A DNA stretch of 64,000 nucleotides from CBDEGR01 sp965237895 (GTDB lineage Bacteria > Acidobacteriota > Terriglobia > UBA7540 > JAPUME01). Shown one piece after another: positions 25,498 to 33,378 of this stretch (positions are counted from its first letter, which is position 1; every line of letters starts with the position of its first letter). The stretch is from assembly GCA_965237895.1 (NCBI GenBank), contig CBDEGR010000002.1:434001-498000 (forward strand). Reading direction: 5' to 3'. A model generated the notes under the pieces. It was not told where the DNA came from and did no database searches. It saw only the letters and a program-made list of their open reading frames with translations. The position numbers were made by a program, and so were the translations under genes.

Positions 25498-26062
25498 AGT
25501 CTATCTCCTCTCTCTTTTCTCTTTGTGGTGAGGAAGCGCCTGTTCGGTTAGGGTAAGGTAACGCTTGATCCGAGGGAACCGCTGAGGGTAACGATATAAA
25601 CTCAAAAAGGCCTATTCGCCGTATGTAACTACCCCCGACGCTTGTCCAGTCCTACCGCTCCGCCTCTTACTGCCTCCAAACAGGAACCGCTAAACAATAA
25701 AGGAACCCCGAACGTGCCACTCCATTCCGATCGAGGCCACTTTACTATACTATCGAGATTATAGGCAATTCCGCCTACTGCTAGGGGTCCTCTCCCCCCT
25801 CTTACACGGTCCTACCTGGCGCGGAGTGTATCACAATATGCGGACTTTGCTCCTAAGGAAATTCAGCGCAAAGGTAATTTCCTACGGTTCAATGGGGAAA
25901 TAAGAAATTGAATGGAATCGCTAATCTTGCTGAAAATCAAAGAGTTGCGAAGTTCAGAGAGGTCCGGCGGAGGTAGGGGAGGTAAACCATAAGCATTGTC
26001 CCGCTCACGGAACTTCCCGCCCCCTCCCGACGACCTACGGCCGCGGCACCCCGGGTTTCAAT
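25498..26062. other. Long intergenic region without a gene
   Basis: This stretch lies between the divergent radical SAM gene and the TPR pseudogene. No frame longer than about 70 codons looks coding, and no tRNA is seen. The part 25840-25960 is A/T-richer than its surroundings. No convincing promoter for the radical SAM gene was found. Confidence 0.5.
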
Positions 26063-26091
26063 TTGTTCATTCTACCTGGTGGCAGTATAAT
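26063..26091 (+). promoter_or_regulatory. Promoter upstream of the TPR pseudogene
   Basis: TTGTTC (26063-26068) and TATAAT (26086-26091) are 17 bases apart, giving a predicted start near 26098. Confidence 0.6.
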
Positions 26092-26097
26092 CCGGCC

Positions 26098-26244
26098 CGT
26101 AAACTTTTCCGATGCCAAGTTTTGGTGACGAGCCCTCCCTGCGAGGGGACTGAGTTGAGGCAGGTGTCCCCTATCCGACAGCTCAATCGATGTGAAACCG
26201 AATCGCCGGGCTAAAACTTTTTTTGCCCGCACCAGGAGGCTGAA
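26098..26244 (+). ncRNA. Structured leader with possible pseudoknot
   Basis: The leader has a CCCTC/GAGGG hairpin and a GGGGAC/GTCCCC stem. The loop of that stem holds TTGAG, which can pair with CTCAA downstream to make a pseudoknot. A CGGGC/GCCCG hairpin with a T-rich loop comes just before the ribosome site CAGGAGG. It resembles no riboswitch class that I know. Prediction is by eye only. Confidence 0.3.
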
Positions 26245-26712
26245 ATGAAACGAACCCTAACAGGCTTGTTGCTGGCGGGAGTGCTGTCCTTGCTGCTTTG
26301 GCCCGCGTCCGCCACCGCCCAGGGGACGTCGTGGAAAGAGTACATAGAGGCGGCAGGAAACGCTTACCAGCAGGCCGACTCCGCTCGAGCCGAAAAGCTG
26401 GTCAAGGCTGCCCTTAGAGAAGCGGAAAAGTTCGGAGAGCAAGACCCACGCTTTGCCGCCAGCCTCAACAACCCCTGGCGAGGCTTTACCACGAGCAGGG
26501 CAACTACGCCGAAGCCAACCCGCTTTACCAGCGGTCGCTGGAAATCATGGAGAAAGCTCTGGGGCCGGAGCATTCAAACGTAGCCTCCAGCCTTGAGAAT
26601 TACGCCGCCTTGCTGCGGAAAATTGACCGGGACGCTGAGGCAGAAAATGATGGGAGCCCGCGCCCAGGCCATCCGCGCCAAGCACGCTCAGGAAAACCCA
26701 CCTACTCAATAG
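26245..26712 (+). pseudogene. Exported TPR protein with two frameshifts
   Basis: The gene starts with AGGAGG seven bases before ATG 26245 and a signal peptide (MKRTLTGLLLAGVLSLLLWP). It then reads a TPR unit, SWKEYIEAAGNAYQQADSAR. After AASLNN (about 26470) the frame breaks at CCCC. The next frame continues as LARLYHEQGNYAEANPLYQR, then SLEIMEKALGPEHSNVASSL and NYAALLRKIDRDAEAE. Near 26645 it breaks again in an A run, and the first frame resumes as ARAQAIRAKHAQENPPTQ up to TAG 26710. Without the two shifts it would be about 155 residues with kinesin-light-chain-type TPRs. Two lesions suggest a pseudogene, unless both are sequence errors. Confidence 0.7.
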
Positions 26713-26713
26713 A

Positions 26714-26755
26714 CGCTTCCAGGACCTCCTGCGGCGTATGAACTTGCGGGAGTTA
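26714..26755 (+). pseudogene. Remnant reading RFQDLLRRMN, copy 1
   Basis: Right after the TPR pseudogene one frame reads RFQDLLRRMNLRE, the C-terminal ending common in TPR proteins of this phylum. It has no start. A second copy lies 500 bases downstream at 27216-27257. Confidence 0.5.
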
Positions 26756-26765
26756 GCTCCTCGCG

Positions 26766-26795
26766 TTGACTTGTCCTTAGGGTACGGGCTAGGAT
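26766..26795 (+). promoter_or_regulatory. Candidate promoter of the small conserved gene
   Basis: TTGACT (26766-26771) and TAGGAT (26790-26795) are 18 bases apart, about 70 bases before the GTG start at 26871. Confidence 0.4.
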
Positions 26796-26870
26796 GGCTC
26801 CACCAGGGCGGATACCTTACTTGTGGTTGGCAAGACACTTTCCCGCATAGAAAGCAAGAAAGGAGTTGTC

Positions 26871-27194
26871 GTGCGCTACTTGGTTAGAGCCCATTTCATT
26901 GAGGAGAAAATGGGGGAATTCTTCAGGAAGCTGAGTGACGATACCATTGTCCGGCAAAGGCCGGATGGGCAGGAAATCCTGAACTCCATGCAGCAAGCCA
27001 GGATCACCGCACCAGGATTCATCGAGTGGTGCGAAACTTGCTACTGCACCACCCCCCTGGCTCACGAACGGGCCACAGTTTACGATCACTTTCTTACGAA
27101 TATTCGGACCCGGGAAATCGACTCGGACCCCGAGGTCATGGGTGACTCATTCTGGGACTACTTGCAGGATTTGACGTTGGCCAAGGACCCGTAG
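26871..27194 (+). CDS. Conserved small hypothetical protein
   Basis: The 107-residue protein starts at GTG 26871, which has a perfect AAGGAG site five bases upstream; earlier in-frame codons are unlikely to be used. It reads VRYLVRAHFIEEKMGEFFRK, LSDDTIVRQRPDGQEILNSM, then GFIEWCETCYCTTPLAHERA. Proteins of this look recur in bacteria as stand-alone genes of unknown function; the WCETCYCTTPL cysteine cluster could bind metal. It sits between two copies of a decayed TPR-protein ending, so it may have entered with a duplication. Confidence 0.65.
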   Translation: MRYLVRAHFIEEKMGEFFRKLSDDTIVRQRPDGQEILNSMQQARITAPGFIEWCETCYCTTPLAHERATVYDHFLTNIRTREIDSDPEVMGDSFWDYLQDLTLAKDP

Positions 27195-27215
27195 TGCCGT
27201 TAATGTAGATGCCCC

Positions 27216-27257
27216 CGCTTCCAAGACCTGCTGCGGCGCATGAATTTTCCGGAGTAG
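27216..27257 (+). pseudogene. Remnant reading RFQDLLRRMNFPE and stop, copy 2
   Basis: These 14 codons, RFQDLLRRMNFPE plus TAG, are a near copy of the remnant at 26714. They are the last codons of a TPR-type gene whose body is gone. They overlap the leader of queG. Confidence 0.5.
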
Positions 27258-27286
27258 ACCGTGCGTTGCCTCAAGTGCGGAACCCA

Positions 27287-28453
27287 ATGCTATCGACCCT
27301 CCTCGTCAAAAAGAAGGCTCTTGAGGCCGGATTCGACTTGGTCGGGATTGCCCCCGCCAATACTCTCAATGATAATGACACTCCCCCTGACACCCCCCCA
27401 GGCGCGCCGAACGACCTGAAGTTTGCCCGCAAGTGGTGGGAAAAGGGGTACGGGGGCGAGATGCGCTACCTGGCGAACCCGAAACGCTACGACCCGCGTC
27501 GGGTGCTGCCCGATGCACGCTCCCTCATCTCGGTCGGACTGGTCTATAACACGCCGTTTCCCTATTCGCCCCCAGCCGCCGCAGAAGGCAAGGCAAGGGG
27601 CTGGATTTCCCGCTACGCCTGGGGCGAAGACTACCACCGGATTCTCAAGCGCAAGCTCGAAGCGCTGTGCCGGGCGCTCTCCGAGACAGCTCCCCAGGCC
27701 GCATTGCTTCCCTATGTCGATACGGGACCCGTCGTCGAGCGGGCCTTTGCGCGCCTGAGCGGCATCGGCTGGATGGGAAAGAATACCTGCATCATCCACA
27801 CTCGAAAGGGGTCGTGGTTCTTTCTGGGGGCGGTTCTGACCGACCTGGACCTTGAACCTGACACCCCTGCGCCCGACCGCTGCGGCAGTTGCCGGCGATG
27901 CCTCGACGCCTGTCCCACCGACGCCTTCGTCGCTCCCTACGTGATGGATGCCTCGCGCTGCATCTCCTACCTGACCATCGAGCTTCGCGGCGTAATCCCC
28001 GAGCCTTTGCGGGAGCCGATGGGCAATCACGTCTTCGGCTGCGACATCTGCCAGGACGTCTGCCCCTGGAACCGCAAGGCGGCCCTGAGCAAGAACAAGG
28101 AAGAGGCGTTTCAACCCTTACCGCTCTCTCCCCCTGACTCCGTAAACCCGGGCGAGGGAGGAGGGGAAACATTGTTTCACCCGTCGCTGGAACAACTGGC
28201 TTCCTTGACGAAAACGGAAGCAGCTTTTCGCCGCCTCTTTCGCCGCTCGCCGGTCAAGCGGGCGAAGTACCGCGGATGGTTGCGGAATCTGTGTGTGGCG
28301 ATGGGCAACTCCGGCCGCGCGGAGTTCGTTCCGTGGCTGGAGAAATTAACGGAAGGAGAGGATGCTTTACTCTGGGAGCATGCCGCCTGGGCGCTGGAGC
28401 GGATTCGGTCCGCCAGCCCTTCGGGGGAGCCATCCTTAACAAAGAACAGATGA
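27287..28453 (+). CDS. queG: Epoxyqueuosine reductase QueG
   Basis: QueG reduces epoxyqueuosine to queuosine in the anticodons of Tyr, His, Asn and Asp tRNAs, using cobalamin and two [4Fe-4S] clusters. The 388-residue protein has the ferredoxin motif CGSCRRCLDACPTDAF and the second cluster motif CDICQDVCPWN, plus family stretches YVDTGPVVERAFARLSGIGW and IHTRKGSWFFLG. A short C-terminal HEAT-like part follows. ATG 27287 matches the family N-terminus. An insertion of about 20 residues (NTLNDNDTPPDTPPGAP) lies near residue 25 and looks disordered. No other queuosine genes are adjacent. It ends one base before the convergent aldolase gene. Confidence 0.92.
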   Translation: MLSTLLVKKKALEAGFDLVGIAPANTLNDNDTPPDTPPGAPNDLKFARKWWEKGYGGEMRYLANPKRYDPRRVLPDARSLISVGLVYNTPFPYSPPAAAEGKARGWISRYAWGEDYHRILKRKLEALCRALSETAPQAALLPYVDTGPVVERAFARLSGIGWMGKNTCIIHTRKGSWFFLGAVLTDLDLEPDTPAPDRCGSCRRCLDACPTDAFVAPYVMDASRCISYLTIELRGVIPEPLREPMGNHVFGCDICQDVCPWNRKAALSKNKEEAFQPLPLSPPDSVNPGEGGGETLFHPSLEQLASLTKTEAAFRRLFRRSPVKRAKYRGWLRNLCVAMGNSGRAEFVPWLEKLTEGEDALLWEHAAWALERIRSASPSGEPSLTKNR

Positions 28454-29299
28454 CTACTTTCCGCCCAAGCCCTTCCGGATTTCCTTCAGGCCCGTCGTCG
28501 CCGCCCCTCGCAGGAAGGAAAAATCGTTCAACAAGGTCAGCCACTGCGCGCCGCGCTCGAACCAGGCGAGCGCTTCCTGCGGTGTCTCGGAGATGATGCC
28601 AAACGGGATGCCCTTCGCCCGGGTCTTATGAAGAATTTCCTGCGCCAGCAGGCCGCCGGGAAAAGGAAAAGACCCGACCGCTTCGGGTCCCCTGCCCGCC
28701 TTTTTCCCTTCCTCGACGAAGGCGTTGCCGAGCGCCTCGGTCTCGGCGCTTTCCCCGAAAGAAAACGCCAGGTCGAACGCTCCGACGAAGACGGCGTCGA
28801 CGCCGGGCACCGCCAGAATGCGGTCCAGGTCGCGAAGGGCAAAGACATGTTCAATGAGAACCGCCACTGTGGTCGAGGCGTTCGCTTCCTCGACATACTC
28901 GGTCGCCGGCCTGCTTTGCGCCGCAGGACGCAGCGGGCCGTAGCTCCGGTTCCCCAACGGGGGATACTTCGCCGCCCGGACCACCTGCTCGGCCTGCTCG
29001 ACGGAGGTGATCAGCGGCGCCAGAATCGCGGGAAACCCCGCGTCGAGAACCCGGTTGATGGTCCGATATTCGTGATGGGGAACACGAACGACGGGCGTGA
29101 CCCGGCTGCCCCGGAACGCGCCCAGCAGCCAAAGCAGCCCCTCTTCGGTCGGCTCGCCGTGCTGCATGTCAACGATCAGGAAATCGAATCCCGTCTCCAC
29201 CAGCAACTCCGTGCTGCGAAAATTGTTGAGAGTGACCCAGGAACCGATCAACTTCTCTCCGCCGCGCAGGCGCTCGCCGAAGAGCTTTTGGGGGACCAT
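28454..29299 (-). CDS. HpcH/HpaI family aldolase
   Basis: Class II aldolases of this family cleave 2-keto-3-deoxy acids to pyruvate and an aldehyde. The 281-residue TIM barrel has IGSWVTLNNFRSTELLVETG, the metal and base region FLIVDMQHGEPTEEG, VRVPHHEYRTINRVLDAG, APLITSVEQAEQVV and NRSYGPLRPA, which is close to the usual R-G-x-G/R-G-x-x-P motif. The metal-binding Glu/Asp pair is likely in VLIEHVFALRDLD and VFVGAFDLAFS. The exact substrate (2-keto-3-deoxyrhamnonate, 4-hydroxy-2-oxoheptanedioate or another) cannot be told. It abuts queG tail to tail and stands alone. Confidence 0.82.
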   Translation of the reverse strand: MVPQKLFGERLRGGEKLIGSWVTLNNFRSTELLVETGFDFLIVDMQHGEPTEEGLLWLLGAFRGSRVTPVVRVPHHEYRTINRVLDAGFPAILAPLITSVEQAEQVVRAAKYPPLGNRSYGPLRPAAQSRPATEYVEEANASTTVAVLIEHVFALRDLDRILAVPGVDAVFVGAFDLAFSFGESAETEALGNAFVEEGKKAGRGPEAVGSFPFPGGLLAQEILHKTRAKGIPFGIISETPQEALAWFERGAQWLTLLNDFSFLRGAATTGLKEIRKGLGGK

Positions 29300-29536
29300 T
29301 GCAGGGTACCTCGTCTCTGAAAACTGGATTTTCCTGTTCTTAGTACGCCAGCCATCTTATTGGACTTTGAGTTCGGTTTCCAGAGGAAATAGAACGTCCA
29401 ACTTTTGTCGCGACATACGGTTGCCGTTGACACCAAGTGATGCTACATTCGGCAGCGGATCCCGGGGAGAATTTATTCTGAATTGAGCCGCCCCGCCCCG
29501 CCCCGGAAGGGACAATCTGCGGCTTGGGAGATGTCT

Positions 29537-31066
29537 ATGAACTCGCACCCTGACCCGCAACCCGGCCCTCAGGCTGACCCTCAAACTAAAACGTCGCCTG
29601 CCCCGCTCCCAGCCGGGAAATTACCGGCTTGGGAGATGGATGAGTTGCCGGCACCGCCCCCGATCAACTTCCGAAACGTTCTGGGCATGATCGGCCCCGG
29701 CGCCATCCTGCTTGCGGCCAGCATCGGCGGCGGTGAGTGGCTCGTGGGACCGGCCGCCGTTGTTCAGTACGGCCCCGCGATTTTTGGCGTGGTCACGATC
29801 TCGATCATTCTTCAGGTCTTCTTTAACCTTGAAGCCATCCGCTACACGCTCTATACGGGCGAACCCATCTACGGCGGCTTCCTTCGTCTCTGGCCAGGAC
29901 CGAAGCTGTGGGCTCCGGTTTACGTTTTTATCTCTTTCGTGCAGCTTGCCTGGCCGGCGCTGGCCGCCGCGGCCGCCGCCTCCATCATCGCCGCACTGTA
30001 CCACCGTCTGCCCGAAGATGGGGACTCCTCCCTGATGCACTGGATCGGCATCGGGCTGGTGCTGCTGGTCCTGCTGCTGCTCTCCTTCGGCGGAACCATC
30101 GAGCGGACGCTGGAGCGAATCTCCTTCATCATGCTCGGCATGGTGATCACCTTTCTACTCGTGGTCAATATCTTCTTTATTCCCTGGAGCGTATGGATTG
30201 AAACCCTGACGGGCTTCGGTCAGTTCTCGGGCTTTCGGGAAAATATGAACTGGCCGCTGATCGGGGCGTTGGCATCGACGGCCGCCGGCGGCGGCTTGGC
30301 CAACCTGACAATCACCAGTTGGATGCGAGACAAGAATTTCGGCATGGGGGCCAAGACCGGCGCAATTCCCTCCGCCGTGGGAGGCCAGCAGGTCGAGGTG
30401 TCTCACTTCGGAAAGATCTTCCCCGTCAATGCCGAAAGCCTCGTGCGTTGGCGAAATTGGTGGCGCTTCGTGCATATCGACCAAGTCTGGTTCTGGGGCG
30501 GGGGAGCGTTTCTGGGCATGTTTCTGAACGTCAATCTGGCCTCCGCCGTGGTTCCCCGCGGAACGGTGATGGAAGGCATGGCCGTCGGCGTCTATCAAGC
30601 CCAGTACCTAGCCGAAGTCGCCTGGACGGGTTTCTGGGCGCTGACGCTGATCAATGGTTTCTGGATTCTCTTCTCCACCCAGCTCGGCAATACCGACATT
30701 CTCATCCGCACGGTCACCGACGTGGTGTGGATGGGCAGCCGGCGGCTGCGCGAGTGGCGGCAAGGAAAAATCCAGAAGGTCTACTACAGCCTTCTTCTCG
30801 TTTATACCTTCCTTGCCTTTTTTGCGATTCGCATCGGCAATCCGCTCACTCAGTTCAAAATTATCGCCAACGTCGCCGGGCTGATCATGGTGATCGGCGG
30901 CATCCAAATCTTTCTGGTGAACCGGAAGTTCCTGCCCCGCGCCTTGCAGGGCGCTTGGTGGAAGCAGGCCGGGTTGCTGGCCTGCGTTGTCTTCTACGCG
31001 ATCATCTTCGCCCGCGTCATTTTCAGTCTTGTATTAAAAGAAGAAGTGGCCGGGCAGCCGGGCTAG
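29537..31066 (+). CDS. Nramp-related membrane transporter lacking canonical metal motifs
   Basis: The protein of about 509 residues has about eleven hydrophobic segments and the overall Nramp/LeuT-fold sequence pattern. The first helix reads GPGAILLAASIGGGEWLVGP, where true Nramps have D-P-G-N. Helix 6 reads ALASTAAGGGLANLTITSW, where they have M-P-H-N. The residues that bind Mn/Fe in Nramp1/MntH are thus absent, so its substrate may differ (other ion or organic solute). The N-terminus is a proline-rich cytoplasmic tail in which AWEM occurs twice. The start is uncertain: ATG 29537 has GGGAG six bases upstream, and the frame is open back to a TTG at 29483. It overlaps lysC by four bases, tail to tail. 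Confidence 0.72.
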   Translation: MNSHPDPQPGPQADPQTKTSPAPLPAGKLPAWEMDELPAPPPINFRNVLGMIGPGAILLAASIGGGEWLVGPAAVVQYGPAIFGVVTISIILQVFFNLEAIRYTLYTGEPIYGGFLRLWPGPKLWAPVYVFISFVQLAWPALAAAAAASIIAALYHRLPEDGDSSLMHWIGIGLVLLVLLLLSFGGTIERTLERISFIMLGMVITFLLVVNIFFIPWSVWIETLTGFGQFSGFRENMNWPLIGALASTAAGGGLANLTITSWMRDKNFGMGAKTGAIPSAVGGQQVEVSHFGKIFPVNAESLVRWRNWWRFVHIDQVWFWGGGAFLGMFLNVNLASAVVPRGTVMEGMAVGVYQAQYLAEVAWTGFWALTLINGFWILFSTQLGNTDILIRTVTDVVWMGSRRLREWRQGKIQKVYYSLLLVYTFLAFFAIRIGNPLTQFKIIANVAGLIMVIGGIQIFLVNRKFLPRALQGAWWKQAGLLACVVFYAIIFARVIFSLVLKEEVAGQPG

Positions 31067-32454
31067 GCGGACCCCTCCGCCAGAGAGGGTGCAAGCAGTT
31101 CCCGGTGCAGCAGCCTCAGCGTGCGGTCGGCGTCAGCCTCCTTGACGACAAAAGAGAGATTGATGTCGGAGGCGCCAAACGAAATCATCAAGATATTCAC
31201 CCGGCGGAGCGCGCTGAAGATGCGGCCGGCGACTTCTCTTTGCTGGAGAAAGTTTCGCCCGACGACGGCCACAACGGCCAGTTCCGGGTGGACCTCCACT
31301 TGAGAGAAAGCTTCCAGGTCGCGGCGAATCCCATCCAAATTCCGCGTATCGTCAACGGTCAGGGAGAGGGAGACCTCGGAGGTGGCAATCAGGTCGATGG
31401 CCGTACGGTGCCGGTCGAACACCTGAAACACGGAGGAGAGGAATCCGTGGGCCATCAGCATCCGCGCCGAGGTGATGGTGACGCTGGTAATCCCTTTCTT
31501 GGCGGCGATGGCGCGGATGGTTTCACCGGGCCGTCCGGCGGGGGTAATGTGGGTCCCGGGGACCTCCGGTTTCAGCGTGTTCAGGATGCAGACGGGGATA
31601 TCGGCCTCCATCGCCGGCTTAATGGTGCTGGGATGGAGAATCTTCGCGCCGAAGTAGGCAAGCTCGGCGGCTTCGGCGAAGCTGACCTCTTCGAGCAAGC
31701 GCGCTTCCGATACCCGCTTCGGGTCGGCCGTCATCATGCCGTCGACGTCGGTCCAAATCTGAATTTCCTCCACGCCAAGGCAGACGCCGAGAATCGAAGC
31801 GCTGTAGTCGCTTCCGCCTCGGCCCAACGTGGTCGGAATTCCCTCCGCAGTCGCCCCCACATAGCCGCCGGTGACCGGAACCGCGCCGGTTGCCGCAACC
31901 TGTGAAAACCGCTTTCGCGCTCGCTCGCGCACCTGCTCCCACAACGGCTGGGCGCGGCCAAAGTCATCGTTCGTCAGGAGCCATTCGCGCGGGTCCACCC
32001 AGACCGCGTCCAGACCCTGTGCTTGGCAGGCGTACACCATCAGTCGGGAAGAGAGGATCTCTCCGGTTCCGGCAACCAAATCCTGGGTGCGAGCGCTCAA
32101 CTCCCCCAGTGAAGATATGCCGCGATACGTCTCGGCGAGGCGGTTGAGAATCGGGGAGAGTTCCCCTGGGATGGATTCCCCCTCTTCTCCCGCCCGCTCG
32201 GCCCCTCGACACCTCGCCAAACGACGCCCGGCCTCTTCGTGACGCCGGCGCAATTCCTGAAGGAGCGATTCATAGGCCGGACGGTCACCCTCCAGGGCGG
32301 CCTGAGCTCCCTGGAACAGCAAATCCGTTACCCCGCCTAGGGCCGACATCACGACCACAGGCCGACGATCACCCGCTTCCCTCACCAGGGAAGCTACGCC
32401 CAACATGCGCTCGGCGTCGGCGACCGACGTGCCGCCGAATTTCATTACCAACAT
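31063..32454 (-). CDS. lysC: Aspartate kinase LysC
   Basis: Aspartokinase phosphorylates aspartate, the first step toward lysine, threonine and methionine. The 463-residue protein has the start VMKFGGTSVADAERM, the ATP and substrate regions GRGGSDYSASILG and EIQIWTDVDGMMTADPKRV, and two ACT domains in the C-terminal third (ITSVTITSARMLMAHGFLSS and the last 60 residues). It is a monofunctional enzyme and likely feedback-inhibited by lysine or threonine through the ACT domains. There is no good ribosome site before ATG 32454; the fourth codon is also ATG. No other gene of the pathway is adjacent. Confidence 0.93.
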   Translation of the reverse strand: MLVMKFGGTSVADAERMLGVASLVREAGDRRPVVVMSALGGVTDLLFQGAQAALEGDRPAYESLLQELRRRHEEAGRRLARCRGAERAGEEGESIPGELSPILNRLAETYRGISSLGELSARTQDLVAGTGEILSSRLMVYACQAQGLDAVWVDPREWLLTNDDFGRAQPLWEQVRERARKRFSQVAATGAVPVTGGYVGATAEGIPTTLGRGGSDYSASILGVCLGVEEIQIWTDVDGMMTADPKRVSEARLLEEVSFAEAAELAYFGAKILHPSTIKPAMEADIPVCILNTLKPEVPGTHITPAGRPGETIRAIAAKKGITSVTITSARMLMAHGFLSSVFQVFDRHRTAIDLIATSEVSLSLTVDDTRNLDGIRRDLEAFSQVEVHPELAVVAVVGRNFLQQREVAGRIFSALRRVNILMISFGASDINLSFVVKEADADRTLRLLHRELLAPSLAEGSA

Positions 32455-32540
32455 GACAGAATGGGAACTCCGGCACGGGAAACCGGAAAAGGACTCGCGG
32501 GAAGAATACAGGCCCCGCTGCCTCGGCTGGCACGTTTTCT

Positions 32541-32610
32541 AGGTTGCCTTTTTTCGTTCACGCGCTTTTTTCGTTTGCCCGTTTTTTTAGATTGCCCGTC
32601 TTTTAGATTG
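32541..32610. repeat. Degenerate 17-base T-rich tandem repeat
   Basis: Four imperfect units of 17-18 bases occur in a row, of the form GCCCGTTTTTTTAGATT. The best pair is at about 32577-32608. It sits between lysC and the PilZ gene and overlaps the latter's stop codon. Confidence 0.5.
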
Positions 32611-32914
32611 AAAGCTGCTCCAGGTAACTTCGCAAAGCACCCAGGTCCGACTCGGAAATCTCCCGAAAGGCCACTCCCAGACGCTCCCCCGGGGCCTGCC
32701 GCCGGACCACTGCTGTGGTCTGCACCATCGACAGCCGCGGCGGATGGCCGAACGCCATCTTCAACTCAGTACCCACCGGTAAGTCCCGCTTCATCTTCAC
32801 CAGCATGCCGGACTCGCTCAGATTTTCGCTCTGCCCGACATAGTGAGAATGCCCGGCACCCAGCACCACATCCGAGAAAAATTCCCTTCGCGGCACGCTT
32901 CGTTGCTCCTTCAT
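32603..32914 (-). CDS. PilZ-domain protein
   Basis: PilZ domains bind cyclic di-GMP and control motility, polysaccharide synthesis or adhesion. The 103-residue protein is a single domain: RSVPRREFFSDVVL provides the R-x3-R arginine pair and SENLSESGMLVKM the N-x-S-x-x-G part. The middle LPVGTELKMAFGHP and end RLGVAFREISESD are also typical. The start ATG 32914 has a GGGG just before it, so spacing is poor; the frame is open upstream to 33055, but that part does not look like protein of the family. It is an isolated gene. Confidence 0.75.
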   Translation of the reverse strand: MKEQRSVPRREFFSDVVLGAGHSHYVGQSENLSESGMLVKMKRDLPVGTELKMAFGHPPRLSMVQTTAVVRRQAPGERLGVAFREISESDLGALRSYLEQLSI

Positions 32915-33059
32915 CGCCCCTGATGATAGACAGGAACCGATCTCCCGTAAAGCACCTTTTCTCCCCTCGGGCCGCCGTGCGGAAACGAAAGGGCCGAGCC
33001 CTTCCGCCACCTCCGCCTTCTCCGCGGCGGTAAAAATCGATCCCAAATACACCACGCCT

Positions 33060-33366
33060 TATTGGGGACGGTTGCAAATCGAAATCGGAACGGAAAAGTA
33101 CGCGCCGGCTCTCCAGACGTCTGACACGCTCCTCGGCTTGGACCCGACCATGGGCTCCGCTTCTCTTGGGCGCTCTGCTGGGCAATAAAGGCGACTACCC
33201 GAGGGCCATCGAACATCTGCGCCTCTACCTAACAGTAGACAAGGCCAGCGCCCAAGCCGACCAAGCGCGCACGCTGTTGGCGGAAATGGGAGCTCCGGCG
33301 CCCGCGCCCCGGGAACAGGTGGTTCGAGGGAAAAAGAAGGGAAAGAAGAAGAGCGGCGGTTCGTAG
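33060..33366 (+). pseudogene. 3' fragment of a TPR protein with a frameshift
   Basis: One frame reads YWGRLQIEIGTEKYAPALQT and LLGLDPTM up to about 33155. From about 33160 another frame continues as LLGALLGNKGDYPRAIEHLR, LYLTVDKASAQADQARTLLA, then EMGAPAP and a lysine-rich tail ending at 33366. Together they make one and a half TPR units of a larger exported TPR protein. The 5' part is missing and the two pieces are out of frame, so this is a decayed gene end. It is tail to tail with gyrB, 12 bases apart. Confidence 0.65.
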
Positions 33367-33378
33367 CGGGGGTTGGAT

